A stretch of DNA of 64,000 bases. Origin: JBFFMO01 sp041390025. GTDB taxonomy: Bacteria > Myxococcota_A > Bradymonadia > Bradymonadales > Bradymonadaceae. This document shows, one piece after another, positions 10,653 to 18,913 of this stretch (position 1 is its first letter; each line of letters starts with the position of its first letter). The stretch is from the NCBI GenBank assembly GCA_041390025.1, contig JAWKQR010000002.1, forward strand, positions 212,185 through 276,184, read 5' to 3'. Under the pieces are notes generated by a model that was given only the letters and a program-made list of their open reading frames with translations, was not told the DNA's origin and made no database searches. Position numbers and translations under genes: made by a program.

Positions 10653-11468
10653 ATGCGAACAATCTTGTCCTTAGCGTTTATCCTTGGTGTCACAGCGTGT
10701 TCCGAATCCGAACAAACAGTTGGGCCACCCCAGACAACGCCCGTTGAAAACGATCTCCAAGTTGAGCAGGTTGACCGGTCCAATTGGCCGAGTCCCGCGG
10801 TATCCTCGGAAGGAAATTGCGTCAGTGAGCTTCTCGAGCCGATTTCGTTGTGCGACTGGAGTCAAGTCAATGACGGGATTGTTCTGGCGACGATTGAATC
10901 TGTGGAGCTTCTGTCGGCACCGTTTTTTGATGGCTACGGGACAAAGCTTGAAACATGCCAAAAGAAGGTGATTCCCGCCTTGCACCTGACTCTGACGGCC
11001 GTCGAAACGATCTCCGGCGAGACCGTGTCAGAGTTGTGGATCTACGAGAAGGGCATCTTCAACTCCCGTGTTTACGCTAACGAAGACGGTTTGGTCGAGT
11101 GGAGTAATCCAGAGATCGGCTTCTATCCGGGACAACGTTTGGTTTTTCCGTTTTCGTATGCGTCGAATGGCTTGGCCTTCACAAATCTTTTTGCGCACTA
11201 CCAAGTCAGCGCGGATGGGTTGTTGCGTCGGCCAGGCGTTGTTGATGTGTGCAACGACAGGTCGCCGGATTTCAAGGATTTGGAGGCGTTAAGAGCACCC
11301 ATCGAGGGCTGTGCACCGTTGTCTGACGAGTGGCAGGGGTGGCCTGAATTCTTATCCAGCTCTTCTCCATCGTGTTCGAATGGTGACCCTGAAGGGTACT
11401 GCGTTGTCGCCTTGGATTGTGACCTCGACCTAGAGACGTGCATCAACAATCGGTGCACGCCAAAATAG
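10653..11468 (+). CDS. Lipoprotein of unknown function
   Basis: A 271-residue protein with a lipoprotein signal (MRTILSLAFILGVTAC, cleavage before Cys16). The remainder is acidic, has about a dozen cysteines, and ends with a Cys-rich tail (CVVALDCDLDLETCINNRC). I recognise no domain. It follows the metzincin gene by 3 bases and was probably co-transcribed with it, so it may be a companion or inhibitor of that protease; this is inference from position. Base composition is visibly more AT-rich than most of the window, as for its upstream neighbour, in line with transfer. Confidence 0.7.
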   Translation: MRTILSLAFILGVTACSESEQTVGPPQTTPVENDLQVEQVDRSNWPSPAVSSEGNCVSELLEPISLCDWSQVNDGIVLATIESVELLSAPFFDGYGTKLETCQKKVIPALHLTLTAVETISGETVSELWIYEKGIFNSRVYANEDGLVEWSNPEIGFYPGQRLVFPFSYASNGLAFTNLFAHYQVSADGLLRRPGVVDVCNDRSPDFKDLEALRAPIEGCAPLSDEWQGWPEFLSSSSPSCSNGDPEGYCVVALDCDLDLETCINNRCTPK

Positions 11469-11545
11469 CGGTTCAACATTCGCAAAACCGGGCGACATGG
11501 TTTCCGCACTTTTGGTCACAAGACCAGACCTGAAAGTCGCCAAAG

Positions 11546-12058
11546 TTATCTGAAGGTTGACGCTGCTTCGATGGAGGCCGCAATGTCACTCATCGACCGA
11601 AACAGCACAAACGGGTCGTCTTTGGAGGTTTGAAAACCCCGTCGAATCCAGAATTCGGCGGCTTCCGAGTCCACCGCATTCACCATCAGGGCCCGACCCC
11701 CAATCAGTCCAGCGGCGGCGACACATCGATGAAGGGCATCCTTTAGCAATGCTGACCCAATCCCCTGACCTGCCCATCGGGTATCGGTCGCTAGTTGCCC
11801 GAGCAGGAGGCAGGGAATCGGGTTGGGTGGCTGTCCTGTGCGAAGGTTCCGCGGCAGGTGACTGGGCACCACCGCTGTGGGTGCGAGGCCGTAGTAGCCA
11901 ATGACCACCATGTCTACATGGACGACTTGAACGGCCGTGAATCCGCGTTCTTGATTCGAAAGCGCTCGCGTCTTGAGCCACTGATCGAGGACCGACTTAC
12001 CGCATTGAAACTCCGACACCACGTGTTCGCTCGATAGGCGTTCGGGGGCCGAAATCAC
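11546..12058 (-). CDS. GNAT acetyltransferase toxin (TacT/AtaT-like)
   Basis: About 170 residues of GNAT fold. LLLGQLATDTRWAGQGIGSA contains the acetyl-CoA binding loop (R..G.G.G), followed by LMVNAVDSEAAEFWIRRGF near the C terminus. It pairs with a DUF1778 antitoxin gene just upstream. GTG 12058 overlaps the antitoxin stop by 4 bases (GTGA) and is preferred over ATG 12091. Toxins of this family acetylate aminoacyl-tRNAs and stop translation; that activity is known for the family, not shown here. The antitoxin normally represses the operon with its toxin as co-repressor. Confidence 0.85.
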   Translation of the reverse strand: MISAPERLSSEHVVSEFQCGKSVLDQWLKTRALSNQERGFTAVQVVHVDMVVIGYYGLAPTAVVPSHLPRNLRTGQPPNPIPCLLLGQLATDTRWAGQGIGSALLKDALHRCVAAAGLIGGRALMVNAVDSEAAEFWIRRGFQTSKDDPFVLFRSMSDIAASIEAASTFR

Positions 12059-12357
12059 TCTTCGCTCTTGGGCTTGGATTGGGTCTCCCAAGGCGCAGGC
12101 CTTTTCAAAACGTCCACGAGTTCGGGAACCGGTTGACCCGGTGCTGAGACCGCCGCCACGAAGTCGGTAAAAGCGGCCGCGGACATACCAACCATGACGC
12201 TTTCTAGGACGGCTTCCTCGGCTGCGCGAACTGCCGCGTCACGCATGAAATCCGTTCGCGAACGCCCCCGGAGTTTGGCGGCACGATCAATCATCGCCAA
12301 ATCAGATTCGGGCAATCGCATCGAAATCGGTTCTTTTCGCTCTGGCTTTGTCGTCAC
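12055..12357 (-). CDS. DUF1778 antitoxin (TacA-like, ribbon-helix-helix)
   Basis: About 100 residues. The N terminus PISMRLPESDLAMIDRAAKL is a ribbon-helix-helix DNA-binding region, followed by RGRSRTDFMRDAAVRAAEE typical of DUF1778. The C-terminal part, ending in KRPAPWETQSKPKSEE, would wrap the toxin. GTG 12357 has a good Shine-Dalgarno (AGGAGAGG); longer starts lack support. It overlaps the GNAT toxin by 4 bases. An imperfect repeat of TTGTATTGTAAAATGCAATA just upstream (about 12389-12408) is a candidate promoter or autoregulatory operator. Confidence 0.85.
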   Translation of the reverse strand: MTTKPERKEPISMRLPESDLAMIDRAAKLRGRSRTDFMRDAAVRAAEEAVLESVMVGMSAAAFTDFVAAVSAPGQPVPELVDVLKRPAPWETQSKPKSEE

Positions 12358-12430
12358 GACCTCTCCTCTGAAGGCAGAGTGTAGTGGTTGTATTGTAAAA
12401 TGCAATACACGGCGTTGGGCAGCCACTTAG

Positions 12431-12485
12431 ACCGACCGGTAGGTTTGTTTCTCCGCTTGAAAACGTGGGGTTGAACCACTACACC
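12431..12485 (+). promoter_or_regulatory. Promoter and dyad operator of the ligase-ACP operon
   Basis: The dyad ACCGACCGGTAGGT (12431-12444) is a perfect inverted repeat apart from its two symmetric central-flank positions. It is followed by TTTGTTTCT, TTGAAA (12457-12462), a 17-nt spacer and TACACC (12480-12485). The ligase gene starts at 12506 after GGAGG. The block matches the PKS promoter (7339-7393) in dyad, spacing, -35 and -10, which implies a common regulator. Confidence 0.65.
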
Positions 12486-12505
12486 CCATCGCACTGGAGG
12501 TCGAA

Positions 12506-14335
12506 ATGGGCGAGCGAAAGAATTTTGGATTGGTGCGCGACGCGAAGGGGCCGACAGTGCCGCATGCCGTCGCCGAATACGAATTCCGCGAGGACGAAGG
12601 CTTCAAGTTCGTTCGAATGGACGACACGGAGGCGTTCTACAGCTTCAAAGACCTCGTGCGCGAAATGAAGAACCGCGCCAAGCACTTGACCAACATGGGG
12701 CTGAAGAAGGGCGACCACGTCGCGTTCATCATTCCCGAGCCCGAAGACTTCGTGTTGACGTTCCTTGGCGCCATGGCGGCAGGCATTGTCCCGGTGCCCA
12801 TGTATCCGCCACTGTCGTTTGGAAAGCTCGACGCGTACATCGACGCGTCGGCTCGCATCATCGAGGCTTCGAAATCTCGCGTCCTCCTGACCGACAACCG
12901 TGTTCAAAACATCTTGTGGTCGCTCATCGATAAGGTCGATTGTCTCAAGCGTATCGAGACCGTCGATAGCCTCAAAAAGCCGCTGGACGGGCCGTTGCCC
13001 GAGGTCGTGGACCTGGCGCATGACGACTTGGCGTTCCTTCAGTTTACGAGCGGCAGTACGTCGCATCCCAAAGGCGTGGTCGTCACGCACGGCAGCCTGT
13101 TGGCGAATCTAGACGGCATCATGAACGTCGGTCTGAAGATCGACGACGACGACCGCGCGGTGAGCTGGTTGCCGCTCTATCACGACATGGGGCTCATCGG
13201 TTTCATGTTGGCGCCGGCATGGTACGGTGTGCCAACGACCTACTTGCCACCCACGACGTTCGTCAAACACCCCACGCGTTGGATGGAGACGATCAGCAAC
13301 GAGAAAGGCACGATCTCGTTTGCGCCGAACTTCGCCTACGCATTGGCAACACGACGTACCAAACCCGAAAAAGTCGCGGCTTTGGACCTGCGACAGCTCA
13401 AGGCACTGGGCTGTGGCGCCGAGCCCAACCACCCCGATACCCTGAACGCGTTCGTCGAACATTTTGCGCCGGCCGGACTGCGCCCCGAGGCCCTTTTGCC
13501 CTGCTACGGCATGGCCGAAGCCACACTCGCCATCACGTTCATCGACCTGGCGGAGCCGCTGAAGGTCGACCGCGTGGACGCGGATCAATATCAAGCCACG
13601 AAGGTCGCCAGTGCCGCAACGGATGACGGAAACGTGTTGGAATTCGTGTCGTGCGGACGACCCTTTCCGGGACACGAAGTCTTGGTGTTAGGCGAAGACG
13701 GTCAACCTGTCGCTGAGCGACACGTTGGAGAGATCGTTTTTCGCGGCCCGAGTGTGACGCCCGGTTATTACGAAGTGCCCGACAAAACGGCCGAAAGCTT
13801 CCGTGCCGAAGGACTTTTCACGGGTGACCTCGGCTATTTTGCCGACGGCGAATTGTACGTCACGGGCCGCAAAAAAGACGTCATTATTTTGAACGGCCGT
13901 AATTACGATCCGCAATCGATCGAATGGCTGGCACAGGAAATTGACGGAATTCGCAAAGGAAACGTGGTTGCGTTCTCGGTGCCTTCGGCTCGAACCGAAG
14001 AATTGGTCGTGGTTGCTGAAATTCGCGCCGGCAGCGATGTGGACGCGTTGAAAAAGGAAGTGGCGCGTGCCATCCGGGACGGCCTTGGATTGGCGCCAAG
14101 CGACGTGGCGCTCGTGGCAGCCGGCCAATTGCCAAAAACGTCGAGCGGAAAGTTGCAGCGCGCCAAAACACGCGAGCAGTACATGAGCGGCGAACTTGGT
14201 AAAGAAGGCGAGCGAACCCATGGTGCCCAGGCGGACAAGGTGACGCTTGCCAAACATGTCGCGAAGTCGGCCGTTAGTCGCGTCAAACACAACGTGAAAT
14301 CGGCTGTGTTTTCGCGTCTTGCGCGCGACGAATAA
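12506..14335 (+). CDS. Fatty-acyl-AMP ligase (FAAL)
   Basis: A 609-residue adenylate-forming enzyme predicted to activate a fatty acid as acyl-AMP and pass it to a carrier protein. Visible motifs: phosphate loop TSGSTSHPKG (about residue 177), SWLPLYHDMGLIG typical of FAALs, YGMAEATL, TGDLGYFADGELYVTGRKKD (A8 region) and the catalytic Lys in PKTSSGKLQR near the C terminus. YHDMGL and the hinge sequence favour FAAL over acyl-CoA synthetase. The last 40 residues are a basic extension. ATG 12506 follows GGAGG. An ACP gene lies 57 bases downstream, and the promoter matches that of the PKS gene, so it probably loads the starter chain. Confidence 0.9.
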   Translation: MGERKNFGLVRDAKGPTVPHAVAEYEFREDEGFKFVRMDDTEAFYSFKDLVREMKNRAKHLTNMGLKKGDHVAFIIPEPEDFVLTFLGAMAAGIVPVPMYPPLSFGKLDAYIDASARIIEASKSRVLLTDNRVQNILWSLIDKVDCLKRIETVDSLKKPLDGPLPEVVDLAHDDLAFLQFTSGSTSHPKGVVVTHGSLLANLDGIMNVGLKIDDDDRAVSWLPLYHDMGLIGFMLAPAWYGVPTTYLPPTTFVKHPTRWMETISNEKGTISFAPNFAYALATRRTKPEKVAALDLRQLKALGCGAEPNHPDTLNAFVEHFAPAGLRPEALLPCYGMAEATLAITFIDLAEPLKVDRVDADQYQATKVASAATDDGNVLEFVSCGRPFPGHEVLVLGEDGQPVAERHVGEIVFRGPSVTPGYYEVPDKTAESFRAEGLFTGDLGYFADGELYVTGRKKDVIILNGRNYDPQSIEWLAQEIDGIRKGNVVAFSVPSARTEELVVVAEIRAGSDVDALKKEVARAIRDGLGLAPSDVALVAAGQLPKTSSGKLQRAKTREQYMSGELGKEGERTHGAQADKVTLAKHVAKSAVSRVKHNVKSAVFSRLARDE

Positions 14336-14392
14336 TCGCAGCAAAGTGCGTCAACCAAAGGCCAACCCAAAGCATCCGAAGACGGAGACGGC

Positions 14393-14629
14393 GTGAAGAC
14401 CGACCAAGATTTGATCGAATTGTTTCAAGAAGCAGCTGCCGAAATTGTGGGCCGCACCTTTGAAGGAATTACTCCAAATACTGAAATCGGCGAGCTCGGA
14501 ATTGACTCGGTCGATTTGCTCGAAATTTTTGGATTTGTCGAAGACGAACTACACATCAAACTCGCTGACGCTGATCTGGCGGAAGTCACGACCTTGCACG
14601 ATCTCGGGGAATTAATTCGCCGCAGTTAA
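14393..14629 (+). CDS. Stand-alone acyl carrier protein
   Basis: A 78-residue acidic carrier protein. The phosphopantetheine Ser is in LGIDSVDLLEIFG, followed by a helix IV region LADADLAEVTTLHDLGELI. The start is GTG 14393. It lies between the acyl-AMP ligase and an M23 peptidase gene (14 bases downstream), so it is the obvious acceptor for the ligase. It would need a PPTase, and one is present at 27674. It could deliver the chain to the KS domain of the PKS at 689-7280, which has only one internal ACP. Confidence 0.93.
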   Translation: MKTDQDLIELFQEAAAEIVGRTFEGITPNTEIGELGIDSVDLLEIFGFVEDELHIKLADADLAEVTTLHDLGELIRRS

Positions 14630-14643
14630 ACCACGGAAACGCC

Positions 14644-15588
14644 ATGAAATCTCGTCCCAGCCTCGCCGAAACCTTTGGATTGACCGAACCCCTGACGCGG
14701 ATTGGACAGGTGAAGATGGCGCTTGGCGGGGATGAATTCACGCCGGCGAGCAAGTGGGGCGTGAGCTCCCTCAAGATTTTTAAGCCCGCGCTGAGCGTCA
14801 AAACGTGGGCTGGATGGCGCCCAGAGGATCGGTTGGTCCCGGTCACGAATTTCTTCAACCGCACACAGACGCCAATCGACCAGGGTTGGTCGGTCAAGAA
14901 GACCCAGGTGCGCGATTTCCGCGGCGGAACGACCACCTACGACAGTCATAACGGGACCGATTTCGCGATTCCGGTGGGGACCTTGGTTTTGACACCGGCG
15001 GCGGGCGTCGTGATGCGCGTGAGCAGCGAGTTCCATCGCGGTGGGCTCAAGATTTTGATCGACCACGGCCAAGGCCTGATGACGACGTCTGGCCACCTCG
15101 CTCGCTCGCTCGTCAAGGTCGGTGATGTGCTTGAGCGGGGCGCCCCCATCGCACTTTCGGGGTATTCGGGCTTGGATGCGATTGTGGCATTCCCGTGGAG
15201 TGTGCCTCACGTGCATTTCAACACGTGGCTCAACGGCGTTCCCGTCGATCCGTTTGCCACCGAAGACGAAGTTTCGCTTTGGGTAGAGCGCAATAGCCCG
15301 GTTCCACACACCCTAGCGAAAGACGCGCCCATGCCCTACGAGCCGTCGCATTGGGATATGGATGCGGTCGACGAAATCATCGCGGGATGCGTCGATCCTG
15401 AGCTTCGCTCTGCGTTAGACGCGACGACGGACGAGCTGCGTCGGGTGGGCGATGTCGTGTTCATGAAGAACTATTTCCCAACACGATTCCAAGTCGATAA
15501 AAACGTCTATAATCAGACGTTTGAGCGCGCACCCATGCTTGATTTGCCGTTTTCGGATGCAAGCTACGACGGTGTGAAGCTACTCTAA
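14644..15588 (+). CDS. M23-family (LytM) peptidase-like protein without signal peptide
   Basis: A 314-residue protein with an M23 fold in its middle: HNGTDFAIPVGTLVLTPAAG supplies the first zinc ligands (His, Asp), SGHLARSLVKVGD the conserved strand, and HVHFNTW the HxH pair. It lacks a recognisable signal peptide or membrane segment, which is odd for an enzyme class that cuts peptidoglycan crosslinks. The C-terminal 100 residues have no known match. It follows the ACP gene by 14 bases and so is probably in the ligase operon. A non-envelope role in the lipid pathway is possible but unsupported. Confidence 0.8.
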   Translation: MKSRPSLAETFGLTEPLTRIGQVKMALGGDEFTPASKWGVSSLKIFKPALSVKTWAGWRPEDRLVPVTNFFNRTQTPIDQGWSVKKTQVRDFRGGTTTYDSHNGTDFAIPVGTLVLTPAAGVVMRVSSEFHRGGLKILIDHGQGLMTTSGHLARSLVKVGDVLERGAPIALSGYSGLDAIVAFPWSVPHVHFNTWLNGVPVDPFATEDEVSLWVERNSPVPHTLAKDAPMPYEPSHWDMDAVDEIIAGCVDPELRSALDATTDELRRVGDVVFMKNYFPTRFQVDKNVYNQTFERAPMLDLPFSDASYDGVKLL

Positions 15589-15616
15589 GCGTCGTTCATT
15601 TCATTTTGGGGAGAAG

Positions 15617-18600
15617 ATGAAGTCAAAACTCTGGGTGTTTTTCGTAGTCGCAGTTTTGTGGCCAACCGTCGCGATGGCGTGGGATCCATTCCCGGTGCTG
15701 GCAAAAGGTTCGCATTACGCCGGGTCCGGGCCGTGGCAGAAAGACGCCAAGCTTGAGTCCTGTCTCGCGGAGCTCAGTGCGCGCAGTGACGCGAACTACT
15801 ACGCATCGATCGTCAACAATACCAGCGCCACCAGTGTGCCCACCGACAACGACGCGGTGCCGTTCGTGGACGGCCTGAGTCGGGCGTGGTCGAACCAACT
15901 GCGCCCGGACAAAGATGTCTTGATTGTCATGGGGGTCACGAGCCGTTCGGTGGCGATCCACCCGGGCAGCGAATGGGTTCGAATGGGATTTGAAAATCGC
16001 GTCATCGCCCAGACGATTGACAGTTCGCAGTTCGGAAGCCACGCCCGCTCTGGGGACTACGGGGGCGGCATCTGCCAGCTCGCGACGGCGGTAGAACAAA
16101 AACTGAAGATGCTTGCCCAGCGTGAACAGAATTTCTTGGCACAGACTCGGGCACAGGTGCCCACCCTTCGGGCGCGCGTCGCGGCACTTCACAAACGCGT
16201 CGACAAGGAGATCCGGGACCCGGCGGTCCGGCAAGCGTTCAGCAAACGTGTCAGCGCGTCGGATGCGATCATCGACGAACTGAACTTCCTACTCGGCCAA
16301 CAAAACGTGGCCGGTGTGGAAGGGACATTGGACGCGCTGCAGAAGCACTTCGGCGCCATCGACGATACGTTCAAAGCAATTGCAGCGATTGGGCCCAAAG
16401 CATCAGACGTTCGCAACCGAACCCAACAGATGGTTGGGCGGATCGAATCTGGGCCCTACAGCAATGACAAAAAGAAGGCCCTGGTGGCCGAGGCGAACAA
16501 GTGCCCGACATTGATCCCAACCGCGGCCGAGGTCGCAGCGGGCCGTAGCGATTTTGACCGCGCAAACATGTGTCTGTCGTCGTTGTCGGACAAACACGAT
16601 TCTGCCGTGACCGGGTGGCAATTCACGCATCGTGTGGTGCCCGCGGCAGGTGGGACTGGTCTTGGATTTGGGTTGTTGTTTGCAGGTGGGATTTTTGGGC
16701 TCCGCCGCCGTTCGGCAAAACGTCTGGCGCAGACGCAGATCGACACATGGGATCAAAAACTCGACACGGCGGGTGAGCGCTTGCTCGACCTCGAATCGCG
16801 ATTCGCCGGGTATCTTTCGACCCCGGATGTACGTTACGTGGGCGACACCGAGACGCTCGACAAACAGGCTGCCGAGGCCGTCAACATGGTGTTCCTGATG
16901 TACGATCAAGCGACGCTTTTGCTCAAAGAGGCGCGTGCGATGTTTGCAGACGTGTCGCCCGCTTCGGCAAAGGGATTTGAACACTGCATCGACAAGCTGA
17001 CGCGCACGCCGGTGACATTTGAGCTGGGAATTCCTGAAAAAGAATTGCGAATTTTCCTGCCGCTGACCCAGTCTTACACCGGGACGGCCACCAGCGTGAT
17101 GAACGACCTTGAAAGCCGGTACGAAGTCGCGGCGAAATTGCTGGAAAGACTGCAAAACGAGGTGGATCGCGCCATGGCGTCATCGGCATCCGTGCGGGAG
17201 TTGCTTGGGCAGGCGGACGACGCGGTGGATGCGCGATCTCAGCTCGGATTTCCAGTCACGGGGCATTTGGAAGCGCTCGAAAAGCTCGAGGCCGAATTCG
17301 AAGACTTTTCGCAATTGGTCATTTCCGATCCCGTTTCGGCCAATCGCAGCGCCAAAGAATTGTCCGAGCGTGTGGATGGGTTTCGGTCGCGCATCGAGGA
17401 CGGCAACCAAATCATGCGTCGGCTCGCCGAGGACGTGACACCGGCGGCCAAAGCGCTGCGCGAGACGATTCGGGAAAAGCGCGCGTCGGGGTGGGCGCTC
17501 AAGGAGCCCGGGTTTGACCCCGAAGCCATGCTCGACGAAGCGTCGTTGGTCGCACGGGCGATGAAAGAGGCCCTAGCGAGTTATCGGGAAGTCGAAGCCC
17601 AACGCCTGTTTGGCGAGCTGGAATCCATGGTGTCGTTGGCCGCCGATCGGGTTTCGGTCACACTCGCCGCGCGCGAAGATGTTCCGCAACGTCGCGAGGC
17701 TTTGTCGCGCCGGCGCGAGTGGATCTCGACCGAGATCCCCGGCGCGAAACGTACGTTGGAGAGATTGTCGCAATCCCATTCTTTGGAAGCTTACGCGGTC
17801 GAATCGGACAATCTGGACGAATTGTCCGGCGTTTTGGTCAACGTGGATACCTACCTCGCCCGTATCGGCGAATTGTATCAGCAGGAACGTTACCTCGCGG
17901 CGACGGCCGATTTGGCTGCGTGCGAAAATGCGATCGGCTCGGGGGAAGTGTTGATTCGCGAGATCGGGCAGGTGCTGACACGTCTTGAGGAGCTCAAGGC
18001 TTCGGCAAAGGGTCTAAGGGCGCAGTGCCTCGAACGCGTGGCCGAGATCGAACCGCTTTTGGACAAGCCGGGTGTGGGTGAGGCCCGAAGGGTTCGGTTT
18101 GCCGAGGCGAAATCGGGTCTCAATGGAATTCTCGCGCGGATGGAGGGGGAGCGGCCAAACTGGGTTTCGCTGAGCGCCGAGGTGTCGTCGACGTTGCGCA
18201 CGCTCGAGAGCCTGTCGACCAGCATCAAGAATGCGCGGTCCGCGTTCGAGTTGGCCGTTGAGGAGATGTCCGAGATTCGGCCGCGGCTTGCGACGCTGGC
18301 GGCCGAGGTTCAGCGTGAGACGCGTGACCGGCCACATGTGCAGCAGGCTGTCGACGCGGCACAAGCCGAGATCGCGCGAATCGAGGCGGGCATCCCAACG
18401 CAGGATTGGGAGGGTGAACACGTGCTCGACCTCGTGACGGGCATCGAGAGCATGGTGTCGCAGGCGCAAGCGAGTTGGGAGACTGAGCGTTCGTTGATCG
18501 AGCAAGCGACACGTGAGGTGGCACGTGCCAAGAACGCGTTCAATCGTATCGGCACGCAGTACTATGGCCTTGGTATCACACCGAACCTCGCGTCTGCGAA

Positions 18601-18913
18601 ACGCCTGTGGCTGGACGCCGAGGACGCCGTGAAAGTTCGAGATTGGGCAAATGCCTACACGCTGGCCCAGCGGTCGTTCTTAGAGACACAGCGCCAGGAC
18701 GCCGCGTGCCGGCGAGAGGCCGAAGATGCGCGGCAACGCAGGCGATTGGCCACGGTCGCTGCGACGGCGCACACATCCAACAATTGGTCACGCTCCAGCT
18801 CGTCAAGCTACACGTCCAGCTCGTCATCAAGCTTTCGGTCAAGTTCGTCGTCGAGTTCCAGCTCCGGAGGTAGTAGCTTTGGCGGGTCCAGTTCCGGAGG
18901 AAGCAGTTGGTAG
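15617..18913 (+). CDS. Large TPM-domain membrane protein with coiled coils and Ser/Gly tail
   Basis: A 1098-residue protein. Signal peptide (1-21, ending VAMA), a TPM-type domain (about 25-165) with DKDVLIVMGVTSRSVAIHPG, then a helical stretch, one membrane segment near 345-362 (LGFGLLFAGGIFGL) followed by RRRSAKR, then about 650 residues of heptad-rich coiled coil. The last 45 residues are almost only Ser and Gly, ending GGSSW. Small TPM proteins with similar Ser/Gly tails are common; the long cytoplasmic coiled coil is unusual. Shine-Dalgarno GGGGAGA precedes ATG. It is probably downstream in the ligase operon and overlaps the YceI gene. Confidence 0.75.
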   Translation: MKSKLWVFFVVAVLWPTVAMAWDPFPVLAKGSHYAGSGPWQKDAKLESCLAELSARSDANYYASIVNNTSATSVPTDNDAVPFVDGLSRAWSNQLRPDKDVLIVMGVTSRSVAIHPGSEWVRMGFENRVIAQTIDSSQFGSHARSGDYGGGICQLATAVEQKLKMLAQREQNFLAQTRAQVPTLRARVAALHKRVDKEIRDPAVRQAFSKRVSASDAIIDELNFLLGQQNVAGVEGTLDALQKHFGAIDDTFKAIAAIGPKASDVRNRTQQMVGRIESGPYSNDKKKALVAEANKCPTLIPTAAEVAAGRSDFDRANMCLSSLSDKHDSAVTGWQFTHRVVPAAGGTGLGFGLLFAGGIFGLRRRSAKRLAQTQIDTWDQKLDTAGERLLDLESRFAGYLSTPDVRYVGDTETLDKQAAEAVNMVFLMYDQATLLLKEARAMFADVSPASAKGFEHCIDKLTRTPVTFELGIPEKELRIFLPLTQSYTGTATSVMNDLESRYEVAAKLLERLQNEVDRAMASSASVRELLGQADDAVDARSQLGFPVTGHLEALEKLEAEFEDFSQLVISDPVSANRSAKELSERVDGFRSRIEDGNQIMRRLAEDVTPAAKALRETIREKRASGWALKEPGFDPEAMLDEASLVARAMKEALASYREVEAQRLFGELESMVSLAADRVSVTLAAREDVPQRREALSRRREWISTEIPGAKRTLERLSQSHSLEAYAVESDNLDELSGVLVNVDTYLARIGELYQQERYLAATADLAACENAIGSGEVLIREIGQVLTRLEELKASAKGLRAQCLERVAEIEPLLDKPGVGEARRVRFAEAKSGLNGILARMEGERPNWVSLSAEVSSTLRTLESLSTSIKNARSAFELAVEEMSEIRPRLATLAAEVQRETRDRPHVQQAVDAAQAEIARIEAGIPTQDWEGEHVLDLVTGIESMVSQAQASWETERSLIEQATREVARAKNAFNRIGTQYYGLGITPNLASAKRLWLDAEDAVKVRDWANAYTLAQRSFLETQRQDAACRREAEDARQRRRLATVAATAHTSNNWSRSSSSSYTSSSSSSFRSSSSSSSSSGGSSFGGSSSGGSSW

